NCBI RefSeq assembly: GCF_021134715.1
Contig: NC_060018.1
Location: forward strand, 6,341,501-6,405,500
Reading direction: 5' to 3'
From: Daphnia pulex
Taxonomy: Eukaryota > Arthropoda > Branchiopoda > Diplostraca > Daphniidae
DNA: 64,000 bases
Position numbers and translations under genes: made by a program. Under the pieces are notes generated by a model. The model had not been told where the DNA came from. It did not search any database and was given only the letters and a program-made list of their open reading frames with translations. Positions 27,101 through 38,447 of the stretch are shown one piece after another (the first letter of the stretch is position 1; every line of letters starts with the position of its first letter).

Positions 27101-29925
27101 AAGTAGACATGACATTGACGGATGAGATGATTAGTTGTCTCGGCCAGCAGCAGAGTCGTTGCAAATTGCATTCCTAGGTGCAATATAACCGCAATGCAGA
27201 CTTTATCCGAGGGGGGCGTTAACAGAAAGGTCGTGCGAGTCCGTCTTCAGTATCTGTCAGGGCTTTTTATTAACGAATAACGCCATCATGTAAAACCGCC
27301 GTGAGTACGTACCTCGTGGCCGGAAAACAACAACAACAACAATTCAAATCCAATTCGAGTTGCACTCGTCAATAAATGTAATTCCAGTCACGATTTCCTC
27401 CTCCAGACGAAACACCATTTTCTCTTCTCTGGCTATTTGGATAGCCTGCGGGCACAATAGCGCTCCTCCTCTTGCGTCTGTTTAAAAAAACCTGGCTGTC
27501 TAAGAAAAAACTCTTGTCGGAATTGTTGTGTGTAATCTTTTATTTTGTTTCTCTTCTCGTCTCGGGAGTCGTCCTTTCAAACGACCCAACGAGTGACGAT
27601 GTCTATTTATAGAATAAGGACCGTGAAGAGATTATAGGCACAGATCGCACACACAGACTCACGCCGGTGGCAAATTAAATCGACAATGTTAGGGCGCCAT
27701 AAATATCATTTTTGGAATAAGCGCCCCGAGCGACGTCTGATCTATAGAGTATCTCTCTTTGCCTATTTTCGTGTTGTTGTGGTGCGTTTTTATTCTTTAT
27801 GCTGTTGGGTTTTCCAATTTTTCTCTTGCTCTCGTCGCTCGTTTTTCGTCCTTGCGCTGCTCTGACTTTTCCCTTCCGCTATACTACATCACCACTCGGC
27901 CATCAACAAACGATCTCTCTTCTGGAGAGGCGGGACGCGGGTTACATTTTCCAAACGTCATCGGCAACTTAGATATAATCTCTCTCAGGTGAATATGTTA
28001 ATGTTTGATTTTTATTATATAGCCAGTTATTGCGTTCGGCTGTTGTATACAGGGGCGACCATATAGGCTGAAAGCTGAGACGTTATTTCTAATCTGAGAG
28101 CACAGCACAGAGTTCTGGATCATTCAAGCTTTGAGACTTCACGGTTAAATTTGTCGTATAAAATTTCGCTGGGATGGGATTTTTTTTAAGTTTTCGGAAA
28201 TAACAAATAAAACACGAAATTGATTTGAGATTCTTCCTGGAGTCGGATATGTATACATCCTTTGCTGATTGTATAGCTCTTAATAATGCGGTTATATGGC
28301 TCGCAAATTAACAAATTGCGGACAAGGATATAGTAGTTAGCAGGAATAGTCGTGCAGTTCAGTCCGATGGCTATAGTAAGTTTTTCCTTAACACGTGTCC
28401 CGCAACGTGAATGTGAAGGTTACTAGCTGCTGGAGTTGTTGTTACGGAGCTGCGCCGACGGAACGATTTGGAACGGTGCAGACGCGAGGACATTGTAAAA
28501 CCATATCATCAAGTAAATATAAAAAGGAAAAGACAGAAAACCTAAAGGCTGTATTGTCTTTGTCTCTTGTTTCACGAGTGCCCAAACACGAAAAGGGTGA
28601 TCGATTCCGATTCCCATCTGTCCCTCGGCAAATGCACGACATGGGCGGTGCAAACATTTCATTCCGACCCCGGTGGCAGAATGCGCACAACAACAAATGT
28701 TGTTCCCTTTCGATGCAGGAATTCCGAGTCGCATTATTCGCCGGCCGCGATCCTGTCGCCGGTGGTTCACCTCCAAAACAGCTGGACTATGTGGAATAAA
28801 AACCGAAACGGAATTTTTTTTTTCTTCTGCGGGAAGGTGATCGACGATTTCGAACCAGGTGAAGAAAGAATTTTTTCCTTGGGGCTTTTAACCGCAATGT
28901 CAAAAATAACTTTGTCGATCAAATCTGAAAGAAAAAAAGATGGCCTCGTTGATTAATTTTTAAAAATATTGACAGCAGCAGCAGCAGCGGTTTGGGTTTG
29001 GTGAATATTTACCATCAGTTACGAATGTGTATCCATCCAGGTGGAAATCATTGTTTTGCCAAGAAGTGACCTCATTCTGCTACATTTCAAACGACAATCG
29101 ATTTGACAGGAAGGTGAGACCTTGAAATAGTGTCTCTTAAGGTCGAAAATATGTTTTTGAGCGGAAAGCTCGTCTATACCTTTTATAGATATGGTGTAAC
29201 GCCAGCCCGAAAGTTGTCTTTTTAAAAATCGTCACAAAGAAACATAAAAAGAACAAACAATCCGGAAAGTAATGGCTTCCATCTCTGATTTAGCAATTTT
29301 GCGCACATGATCGATAAAATTCGAATAGCCTATTACAGAACATTTGGTGCATGTGTTCTTCGCCTGCTGGGGATCTACTAGTTGAATATCTGAGAAAATC
29401 GTTATCATAAAATAAGATTAGAGACAAATAGTAACCCCCCCTGAAGCCATGCTATTCGTTCACATCGTTGAGTAATATAATTCCAAACCAAAAGCGTGCG
29501 CGAATTTAATTTTTCTTATCAGGATCATCGTCTTGGCTAGATACATTCATATCTAGTGACTTCATTTTATTATTATTACTCGTACGGTTCAGGTGTTTTG
29601 GCCTACCTCAATCGAAATGTTGTGCGAAGATTGAGCTGAGCAGCTAGCAAAACAGTGAACGTCCAGCCATCTATCGTCGATGGGATTAGTGTAAAAAGGC
29701 AAAGTTTGAAAAAGATAAAACGAAACCAGTTATCAATGAAAAACTCGCACGTACTTTATCTTCAATAAAAAGGGGCAATTTCAACGGATTTCTAACACAA
29801 ATGAGTATATCAAAACAAGAGATTATCAACTGTAAATAAACGCAAACCCGGAAATTAAACAGACGGCAGAGGATTTTGTTTAATTATTTTCGACAGCCAA
29901 GGGAAAGAGAAATGGAAATTGACCT
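24100..29925. other. gene-free region, part 4
   Basis: Contains CT/GA repeats near 24375 and 24583-24597, an AAC repeat near 27329-27343 and a CAG repeat near 28974-28989, plus many TATAG/CTATA words. The last few hundred bases should include the 3' untranslated region of the minus-strand ERCC6 gene. No coding gene is supported. Confidence 0.5.
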
Positions 29926-32900
29926 TCATTGGAATTCGGGTTTCAGCTGCCAGATCCCTTGGTTGTGGACATCTCTTGTGAAAATGCACAGCTGGTTGAG
30001 GAGGGCACGGAAGAGAGGAGCGCCCCGAAGGGGTAGCTTTCCGTCAAACTCGCTGAGGATATCGGTCGTTGTCACTTGGCCAGGTGTGACACCACGAAAG
30101 GCCACAAAGGATCGAATATTTTCGGTCATGGTGTGGTAGTCGACGCCCGTGGCGAATTCCAACGGAGCCGATTGCGTTTCCAAGATTAGCGACTCTTCCT
30201 CATTGGCAGATCGGAAAGAAGAGCCTGCTGCACAGTCATCTGCACTGTTGCCTGGCAAGCCCAGCAACCGGTTCCTCGCTTGCATTCGACTGAGCAAATC
30301 TTGTGAACTGAGAACCGCATTCGAACTTCCTGGAATCGGCAAATCAATGGCATCAACAGCTCCAGGTGATTCTTTCGACATTTCCGCATGGTGTGATGAA
30401 GTGCAAGCGCCGACAGATGGAAGAACGGATTTCTTTTTGGCACCAAAGCGAGGCTTCTTCCTGGAAACGATCAAATAATACCAAATAATAATACATAAAA
30501 ACGCTGAGAGCTTTGAGCAATTTTGTACGTGTCTGTAGGGCCTGCAGGACGGACAGCTCCGCTTGTTCCAGTCCACGTAGGAATTCCTGCTTCGGCTCTG
30601 TAACAATTACGGCGAGAACTCTTTAAAACTTGGACCTAGAAGACACACCAATTGATTAGATCAAATATTAGAACGCCGTAATAGAAATGTCTTACAGCTT
30701 CTTTTGCGACTCGCTCCGCTTCACCTTCCACTAGCGCATAGTCTGGATCTCCGGCATCGATAATACTATCGTGGCGTAAGGCACTCATTACTCCTATTAT
30801 CAAGGAAAACCAATAAAAAAATAAGGCTTGGACAGTCGTCAAATTGAAAAGGATAATGCTACCTGTCTTGGCAAAGAGCCGTTGGAGAACATAGTCATCC
30901 TGGTTATTGGATGAAGTGGATGGAGTGCTGCCATCATCCAAATCGACAGCGACTGAATTGTGGCTACTCATTTTAACAACGTGTTTCACTTTCGCACCGT
31001 CAATTTTAATTCGCTTCTTTTCCTTCTTTTCTTTGGCTTCTCGTTTCTTCCGTCTCCGCTTTTCCTCTTCCGTCTCAGTCATTTTCGTCTTTTGTTTTTC
31101 GCGTTTGTCCAGCGATTTCTTCCATTCGAGTTCTCTCTTTTCCCTTTCCTTTTTCCACTGACGCATCCATTCGTCGTCGCTAGGCTTGTCCATTATGCCG
31201 GATGGCGGCCCGTCGTGCGGATTGGTCGCCACTTCCGAACCCGTTCCCGCAAAGATCGCTTCAGTCTCTGTGCACTGGTTGTCGGTATCTTTCAGAGTGA
31301 AGAGTTCGTAGAGGTCGTTCGATTTGAAGAAACGTCTTTGCTTGGGATCCTTGAGCACACGATTGGTGAGATATTGCTTGAAAATTTGGCGGTGGTAGAT
31401 CTTTTCTTCGATGGTGCCAGATGTTAGTAAACGATAAATGGTGACGTCCTTTTGTTGGCCAATTCTCCAGGCGCGTTCACGGGCTTGAGTGTCGGTGGAC
31501 GGATTCCAATCGGGGTCATATATAATCACTCGATTCGCACCTGTTCTTGACGGACGAGAATTAAATTAAAAATGCATAACGGTACCAAACAAGAGCAAAT
31601 ACGAGCAGACCTGTCAGATTCACACCCAAACCTCCAACACGTGTCGTGAGCAAAAAGACGAAAATATCTGCCGATTTGTTGTATTTCTCAATCATGGGCT
31701 GCCGTGATCCAATGCTGGTAGTTCCATCTAATCGTAAATAGTTGTAGCTTTGCTGTCGTATGAAACACTCCAAAATATCCAACATCTAAAAACACGGTTT
31801 AAATTAAATAACAAGTCACACACATGTACGAAATTTATCTCGACACTTACCTGTCTTGATTGAGAAAAAAGCAAAACACGGTGGTTCTGTTCTTTCCAGA
31901 TTTTCAATAGAGATTCGACGACTAATAATTTCCCTGATCTTTCGACACATCCAAACTGTTTCTTGGGGTCACTCTCGTTGAACTGATCGTGTATCCATTT
32001 AAAACATTATTTTTATGTTTTTATTCTCTTTATTCTTTATGAATTACCTCTTTCTTACAACCAGGAGGTCCACCGTCAAATAAATCCGGGTGGTTGCATA
32101 TTTTCCGCAAGTTCGTGAGGCCGACAAAAATTTGCAAGCGTCCATCAATGATGCTCTTGATTTCCCCGGAATCCAAATAAGTTTGATATAACTGCCGTTG
32201 TTCTTGAGTTAAACGGCAAAACAACACCTGCAGTTGCAATTGTTAGAAAGCATCCAATCATTACGGCAAATGTTGTATCCCACCTGTTCGTTTTTGTCGG
32301 GTAATTGGAGATGATCTTTGACATCAGCTTTCATCCTGCGCAGAAGATACGGATTGATGGTATCCCTCAAAACTGTAGCGCACTTGTAGGCAGTAGCCAC
32401 TTGAACTTGAGATGCATTAGAGTAACCGCCTAGGTTGGAAAATATCTGATTTAATAGTTTGCATTTACCCAAGATTATCTGCAGTTTTACCTTGTGTAAT
32501 GGGAACCGCGAATTGCTGTAGAAAAATTGGAAGGGTTCCCAACTTTCCCGGGAAAACAAAGTCAAACAGCGACCAAAGTTCCTTCAAATTGTTTTGCATA
32601 GGAGATCCACTGAGAATGAAACGGTGAGAAGTGCGGAACTGTTTGACCACCAAAGTCGCTTGAGCATCCGGATTACGAATCTTGTGTCCCTCATCTAAGA
32701 TGACATAGTCCCAATCAAGTTCCAGCAAACGTTCAGAGTACTGCGGCACGCCTGTGTACGACGTAATGAGCACTCCATTGCTCGAATTGATGGATTTGAT
32801 AAGGGCATCTCTGGTACCCGTGTGAGAACCAGATTCGTGAAGTATTGCAACTCGAATAGGAGGGTACCATTTGTGGAATTCTTTGACCCATTGGTGCATC

Positions 32901-35900
32901 ACTGTAGCCGGAGTAATGAGGAGAACAGGACCAAGTCCGCGATAACTCGATAGCCGGGTAAGCAATTTGCTATGTGCCAATCCTGCGAGAAATGCTACTA
33001 CCTGAATGGTCTTTCCCAATCCCATTTCATCACCGAGAATGCCACCACACCTTTGCAACCTCAACTCGTACATCCATCGGACACCTACCTATTTGAAAAT
33101 AAATGTTGTAACTTTTTTAATTTTATTGAATAAATTATAAACTGCTTTTGACCAACCTTTTGGTAATTATAAAGTTGATTCCAGATGGAGAGAGGTATTC
33201 GATAACCACCTTCGAATTCTTCACAATCTTCATTTTCTGTTTCGAAATGCGGGAGTACGGCTAGTCTTTCTCGGAAGTCGTTGATATTTCCATCGTCGAC
33301 AATCCGGTCTGAAGTTTTCTTGGACTTTCTCTTTTTTGGTGTTTCTTCATCCTCAGAATACTCCCAATTGTCGGTAAATTCGTTCGACATTGACTGTGTG
33401 CGACCTCTATATTTCAGCTGCTTCTCAGCAAACAAAAGAACAACAAAAACGGGGGATAGGTGAGAGATGGCGCTCAGGTGGGCGGACCTTTCCCTTAGAC
33501 ACACCAGATCTCTTTTCGCTCTCGTTGTGCAAACATCATGTCGGATCCCGAACAGTCAAGCGATTCTAGCTCAAATTCTAGTAGTTCAGGCTCCGACTCA
33601 TCAAGAAGAGGAGGCGTAAAGAAATTTCGTCTCTCAAGTGAAAAGTCAGCTAGTTTGGCCGACTGGGTCGTATCGGGTTTAGATGACACTCGAGCGAAAA
33701 GTGCTAGAGAGGCCTTTAGACCCAAGCTAAAGAAGAACGCCGACCTGCTGATCAACCCCAATCTAGATGATGCATTCTACATCCGGCTGAAGGCAGTTAA
33801 GTCATCTTCGGCAGCCAAGGTCAACATCGACCCAATCGAGAAAATCTACAGAAATCAAACCTTCAAGATCCTTGACTTAGTCAAGCCCATCATGTTTCTA
33901 GCAAGTCGGCTCAAGAAAAAGAAGAAATCCCGAGCCGACGCCAAGGCGGTCAAAACAGCTCTGAAGCTCTGGGCGGTGGTGTACCACGACATCACGAACG
34001 CGCGACGCCGCAACATTCTGGCCCAAATCTACCCGCAGAATATTGGACTGCTAGACGACAAAGCTGTCCTGCCAACGGGTGGAGAACACCTCTTCGGTCC
34101 GAAGTTCACCCAGGCCCTGGTCGAGCAAGTGAAAACTCTGAACGCTCTCGAAAACGCGGGAGCCCCTCGCGCGCCCGGATCTAAAGGTGGTCATGATCAA
34201 CGCCAATCGAGTCGCGATTTCAGCCACCCCCCTTCATCTTCAGGCGGTCGCTATTCCAATTTTAAAGGATCTCGGTATGTCCAATCTATTCTCCTTTCCT
34301 TTTATGGGTTTTTTCTCTTGGACGCATAGCGCGTTTTTATGTTAAATTGTCAAGACCGGCTTTCGATCGGTGGAATTTATCAACGGTGGCCCCATATCTA
34401 CAACTAAATTCTATTTGTGATCCCGTCCAATTATTCGGGAGCGGGTTGGCTCACCAAGTTGAACTTGATTGACTCATACTTGTCGGTCTCAATTTTTTTT
34501 CCTATTTTTGAAGGCCTTTTGAAATTCCTTCAGTTTAAATGGGGGCGTTTTCTTCGAATTCGTGCCCCCCCCCTCCTTCGTTTTAAACTCAATGTGATGG
34601 GCGTTCACCAGACTAGCAAGGGGAGTGGTAACCTTCCTGCGGAAGAACGACCTTCGCCTCGAACTTTATTGGGATGAGATTTTAATCTCGGCGCACGGGT
34701 ATAGAATTGCCCCAGCACACTTCCGTGCTCTTCGGATCCCCTTAGATTCCAAACCGGATGATCATCTGATCAGGTCAAGAGAGCAATTTACGCTTTCGGC
34801 ACGTTTACAAGAGGCTCTTAGAAATCCTTCTTGGGTGGTTTCAAAGGCAGATTTTACATCTGGCCGTCCGCTCAGTTTTCCCGACGACGGATTTGTCCAG
34901 GGCGTCGGATGCATCCTTTTTAAAGAAGGGAGGGGGGCAGTATGAAACGAATAAGGACTAGGAAACTAGCCGAGATTGCCCTAGCAACACCACTGACCTC
35001 CCGTCCCTGATAGAGCTAGCAACGGAAATTCCGCTCCTTCTCTTCCCATCCAAGTAGGCTGATCTCCCCGTTGGGGGAGGGTCATCCATTGACAGGAACG
35101 AATCCATCTGTTTTATCGCTCGGTGGTTCTCCGGAGTTGTCTGGAAGAACGAACCTTTCCGAAGGAAATTATCGAGCTCATACTGGGAGCAATTCGATCG
35201 AATACGCACCCTGCATACCAGTCCGCTGAGGTCGCTTGGAGCAGTTGGTGTAAGCAACGGAACCACAACTCTCTGTTGTCTGGCGTCAAGGAGGTATTAG
35301 CTTTTCCTTGTTAATTTTCATTCCAGCAAGAGCTGCAGCACGGTGGGAAGGAACCCTCCGACAACTATTCGTATGAAAGAGTATTGACGCCTTTTTAGAC
35401 GAAATGCCGATTTGGTGGCGCATCCATGTTACACAGTCCAGCAGGGCTCCCACGAGCTCCAATTTTCAATCAGGCGTTGGTAACTGTCGACCATCAGGGG
35501 GTCTTATCTTATATCTTATTATATCTGATTATATCTTGCTTTAAAGACACAGTCAATGTCGAACGAATTTACCGACAATTTGTAAATTGTTCGAGCGAGC
35601 TTTAGCTCGCGATGAGCAATTTGGATTGTTGGGGGAATGGAGTGAAGACATTGACTGTCTTCTAACCACCCATCCCGCCCACTTCATTCCCGTTATCATT
35701 ATATTATTTAACTTGAATTAGGTGCAGCATCTGATTATTGACGGCCCACTAATTCCTCTTTCCTTCTATCTTTTTGCTAGATACAACAATGATAGCCGCA
35801 GATCCAATTTCGACCGTGGCTCACCCAATCCCGCCAATAAAGGCGATCAGAACAACAACAACAAATAGGCCATTTGAACCATGGATCACCTTACACATTT

Positions 35901-36858
35901 TCCGTTAAGCCAGATCCACAGTTTGTTTTTGCTTCCAATTCTGATGTGTCTAAGGGAAAGGTCCGCCCACCTGAGCGCCATCTCTCACCTATCCCCCGTT
36001 TTTGTTGTTCTTTTGTTTGCTGAGAAGCAGCTGAAATATAGAGGTCGCACACAGTCAATGTCTTCACTCCATTCCCCCAACAATCCAAATTGCTCATCGC
36101 GAGCTAAAGCTCGCTCGAACAATTTACAAATTACTGTCATCAGTATTCCATTCTTTCTCAATTTCTTGTTTCCTCTTTTTTCTTTGAAGGCCCCCAGGCT
36201 TTTTGGGTTTTGGAGATTCTTCATCACTTGGAACATAATCACTGTCGGATTCATTTAAATTATGAAATCCTTTTTTTGATGATGTCTTGGTTGGTGATTT
36301 TGGGGCTACTCTTTTAACTATGTTTTTCCCCGGGCTAAGGTTCACAACAGATGCAGGGCTTTTGAGGGTTTTGCCCTTTCTAGTTGAAACTTTTGTCTTT
36401 ACATTTTGGAGCTTTTCTTGTTCCAACATGTATTTTTCAAAGCTCGTCAACTCAGTAGTTTTGCCACTGGAACCTAGAACAGTGCCAAAAGGTGTCATTT
36501 GACCAAGCCGGACCATCTTTTCCTTTTCTGTTTCTTTCCGTATCTTAAGTGGCTTGTCAGCCACAGTTTTTTCCTTGTCACCATCTTTAGAAGCCAATAT
36601 TTTCTTGGCATTAATAACTTTCTTGTGACGTTCTTGTTCCTCAAGTGCATCGTCAACTTGGCGTAGAATACTTTCTTCAAATTTTGACTGATCATACACG
36701 GTGATACCCAGAGATCTCAATTCCTCTGATTGATTCTCGAGAGCTACACTTTCGATAATATCACGATTGATTTGAAAGTTGGGCAAGACTCGCGGGGTCT
36801 CATTTTCATTCACAACGGATGCAATTACACTCTCTGGACTTTCGTTAGGTTCTTCCAT
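29926..36858 (-). CDS. Ercc6: ERCC6/CSB transcription-coupled repair ATPase, first coding exon split by a DIRS element
   Basis: Swi2/Snf2-family ATPase that remodels stalled RNA polymerase II for transcription-coupled repair. Coding parts, in order: 36133-36858, then (after the insertion) 33157-33369, 32491-33088, 32284-32429, 32048-32227, 31851-31982, 31611-31785, 30863-31540, 30696-30793, 30529-30635, 29926-30460. Ignoring the insert these make about 1195 residues in one frame. Visible motifs: GDEMGLGKT (Walker A), DEGH (Walker B), [25 protein letters not shown], and [17 protein letters not shown] (motif VI). The C-terminus matches the CSB tail ([10 protein letters not shown] and a terminal winged-helix-like domain ending [10 protein letters not shown]). 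The N-terminal part (about 242 residues) is charged and disordered-looking. As sequenced, translation stops one codon past the junction (stop at 36124-36126), so this copy can encode only an N-terminal fragment or a truncated ATPase starting elsewhere. The downstream exons show no frameshift or stop, which suggests a recent or heterozygous insertion. Confidence 0.93.
33386..33503 (+). repeat. left inverted terminal repeat of the DIRS element
   Basis: 118 bases, the reverse complement of 35945-36062, from GACATTGACTGTGTG to CTTAGACACA. I found no mismatch by eye. On the minus strand it is an open frame that runs straight into the ERCC6 coding sequence. Confidence 0.93.
33538..35868 (+). CDS. 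DIRS gag-like protein, two exons
   Basis: The start codon is 34 bases inside the left repeat. The first exon (33538-34274) encodes a Ser-rich acidic start ([13 protein letters not shown]), then a helical basic domain ([20 protein letters not shown]) and a disordered His/Pro/Ser/Gly tail, typical of DIRS gag proteins. At 34275 there is a GTATGT donor. A pyrimidine-rich acceptor ending GCTAG lies at 35780. Joining 34274 to 35781 keeps the frame and adds about 29 residues ([15 protein letters not shown], then an Asn-rich end), with a stop at 35866-35868, giving 274 residues. This tail continues the Arg/Gly/Asn style of exon 1 better than the unspliced reading, which runs into hydrophobic residues and stops at 34327-34329. 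Splicing is inferred, not observed. Confidence 0.72.
34400..34945 (+). pseudogene. degenerate DIRS reverse transcriptase fragments
   Basis: Two overlapping frames hold reverse-transcriptase pieces. One includes [16 protein letters not shown], where the motif A catalytic aspartate (expected in KLDL) is replaced by Asn, followed by FLQFKWG. The other, one base out of register, has [19 protein letters not shown], where the YLDD box has become YWDE. Large parts of the domain are missing, so the enzyme is dead. The remnants lie within the proposed gag intron. Confidence 0.75.
35111..35314 (+). pseudogene. DIRS tyrosine recombinase N-terminal remnant
   Basis: The frame contains [20 protein letters not shown], then [19 protein letters not shown] and SGVKEVLAF. 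This resembles the SAM-like core-binding domain of DIRS/Ngaro recombinases. The catalytic half (Arg, His-x-x-Arg, Tyr) is absent, so it is non-functional. Confidence 0.65.
35547..35658 (+). repeat. internal complementary region of the DIRS element
   Basis: Bases 35547-35579 are the reverse complement of the left tip (33367-33399), and bases from about 35577 to 35658 are the reverse complement of the right tip (36051-36132). The two meet at the shared ATT/AAT, as if the element's ends were joined head to tail and inverted. This is the template thought to guide circle closure in DIRS1 replication. Confidence 0.9.
35945..36062 (+). repeat. right inverted terminal repeat of the DIRS element
   Basis: 118 bases, the reverse complement of the left repeat. 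A 70-base extension (36063-36132) follows, containing the near-palindrome GCGAGCTAAAGCTCGC at 36099-36114, and then the ERCC6 exon resumes. Confidence 0.93.
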
Positions 36859-38447
36859 TTCAAAATAGACCGACTGTCAAGTCAAATCCAAACATGATCC
36901 AAATTCCAAACTCTCTACTTCGTCTGCAGTAAACTCAAGTAAACCAGGGTTGTGTGATTTCCGGAAATTCATTTCGAAACTCAAATAAAAAAAAACGAGT
37001 TTCTTGGATTTCCAAATTTTCTTTTAAATAAAGACACTTTCAGTCGTGTACTTCTTCGAAGATCTGATACATTACACAGCAGATCAATCGAGCAGGGCAT
37101 GGATTACTAAATAGTTTGACACTACAGATTCGAAAAGAAATCCGAAGGAAACAGCTGATAGTTGACGGGAAAAAATGGGAAAAAAAATCAAGAGGAATAA
37201 GTTTTTCGGCATAAAAAACGAAGGTAATAAAAAAGTAAAGAGTGTGAAACCCAAATTCAGGTGGGAAAGTGAAGCTGTCAGACAATCTGTTGCATGTTCC
37301 AGGTTACGAACAATTGCAGAAATACACACGAGAGGCTTGCACATACAAGTCTTTTTTAGACAACACTATTTCATTGCAATAGAAACACTTTCAGCATAGA
37401 GGAAAACAATTGATAGCCTTTCTTTCCGTCGTCGTCCATTTCAATCCGATTCGAGTTCATCAAAATAAGTTTAGGATTTTTAAGGGAGGGAGATTGTGAA
37501 TAGTTGGCGCGGGAGCAGGGAAAGAGCGTGTCGAAAAAAAAGAAAGAAAGTCACAAGATTATAAAATAGACTTGCAGACATAGAAGTAGGTATGATGGTG
37601 GTGGAGAGAGAGAAGAAAAAGAAAAGTTTTACATTGACAAGATAATAGCTGGCTTGCACTTCTTTCAGTCCATCCGCTGTGTGTATCGTGACCGCCTCGA
37701 TTTATCTTTCTTTAACAGTTATTGATTCAGGTAACTGGAATGTTAATATAGAACCGCCAACCCGCAAATGTATTGAGATTTTTTCCCCTATACGTTCCAA
37801 ACTTTCAAGCGGAAAAGAGAATAATCCGAAGCTAAAGAGCAAACATTCCAATTCCAATATGACGACACATTGTAAATTTTTGGGCGTTAATTACGTTCGA
37901 TTCGGGTGGTTGTTTCTAAATTTTTTTTTTCAAATAAAGATAATATTAAAAATGATGATGCAGCATCTTGCGATCTGCCGGAACTAGAGGACGATGAAGT
38001 GGGAGAATGATTCCATTGAAAAGAACGGGAAGAGAAAGAGTTTGTGTGGGAATTTGAAGCTGGCAAAGCGGGGGGTAAAATAACCAAGATGGGTTATTCG
38101 CTAGCTGAAAGTCCAAGGATCGTACAGTTTTTTTCGATTATCTTTTTTTCCTATAGTGGGGGGGGAGGAGGATATTTTGACATCGGCCTACCTGCGCCGC
38201 TGAGGCACTGAAACCAAGTACAAGTCCTTTTAGTCTGTGACTGACTGGCAATACGGAAGAGTCATCATCGTCTCTCCATTCGTAAGTTGACCAATAAAGG
38301 AGAGTAATTACTTAAAGAAGATATTTCAATTTCATTTTCTAAAAAAAAAGAGGAAAAAATGAATCATAACTGTATAAAAGAAAAAGGAGGGAACAGATAT
38401 AGAAAGTGAAAGGAAAGAAAAGACAGATAGGTGGGATAGTAGAGAGA
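36859..38447. other. ERCC6 promoter region and 3' flank of the HhH gene
   Basis: About 1.6 kb between the ERCC6 start codon and the stop codon of the next minus-strand gene. It holds AT-rich sequence with short purine runs. I see no coding exon, RNA gene or repeat of note. The part next to 36859 should hold the ERCC6 promoter. Confidence 0.5.

Larger units (their letters stand above)
33367..36132 (+). mobile_element. non-autonomous DIRS-type retrotransposon inserted in ERCC6
   Basis: The element has the DIRS1 hallmarks. Inverted repeats of 118 bp (33386-33503 and 35945-36062) are identical by eye. Each is followed outward by a unique tip (19 bases on the left, 70 on the right). An internal region (35547-35658) is complementary to both tips joined together. 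The trinucleotide ATT occurs once at each boundary (33367-33369 and 36130-36132); removing one copy plus the element restores the ERCC6 frame exactly, so there is no target-site duplication. Inside are a gag gene, dead reverse-transcriptase remnants and an N-terminal tyrosine-recombinase remnant. At about 2.76 kb it is roughly half the length of autonomous DIRS elements, so it must rely on others to move. Confidence 0.92.

Noticed and set aside
28395-28956. Overlapping 100-134 codon frames on both strands
   Set aside because: No recognisable domain, no splice context and no homology. They look like a locally GC-richer patch that is open by chance.
33085-33504. Complete 139-residue minus-strand protein starting inside the DIRS repeat
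   Set aside because: Its first codon is GTG. The only in-frame ATG is at 33390, and the C-terminal residues after TACCAAAAG are intronic. It is part of the ERCC6 exon plus the repeat.
33386-36062. Cut-and-paste DNA transposon with terminal inverted repeats
   Set aside because: There is no target-site duplication and no transposase. The internal complementary region and the RT and recombinase remnants identify a DIRS element instead.
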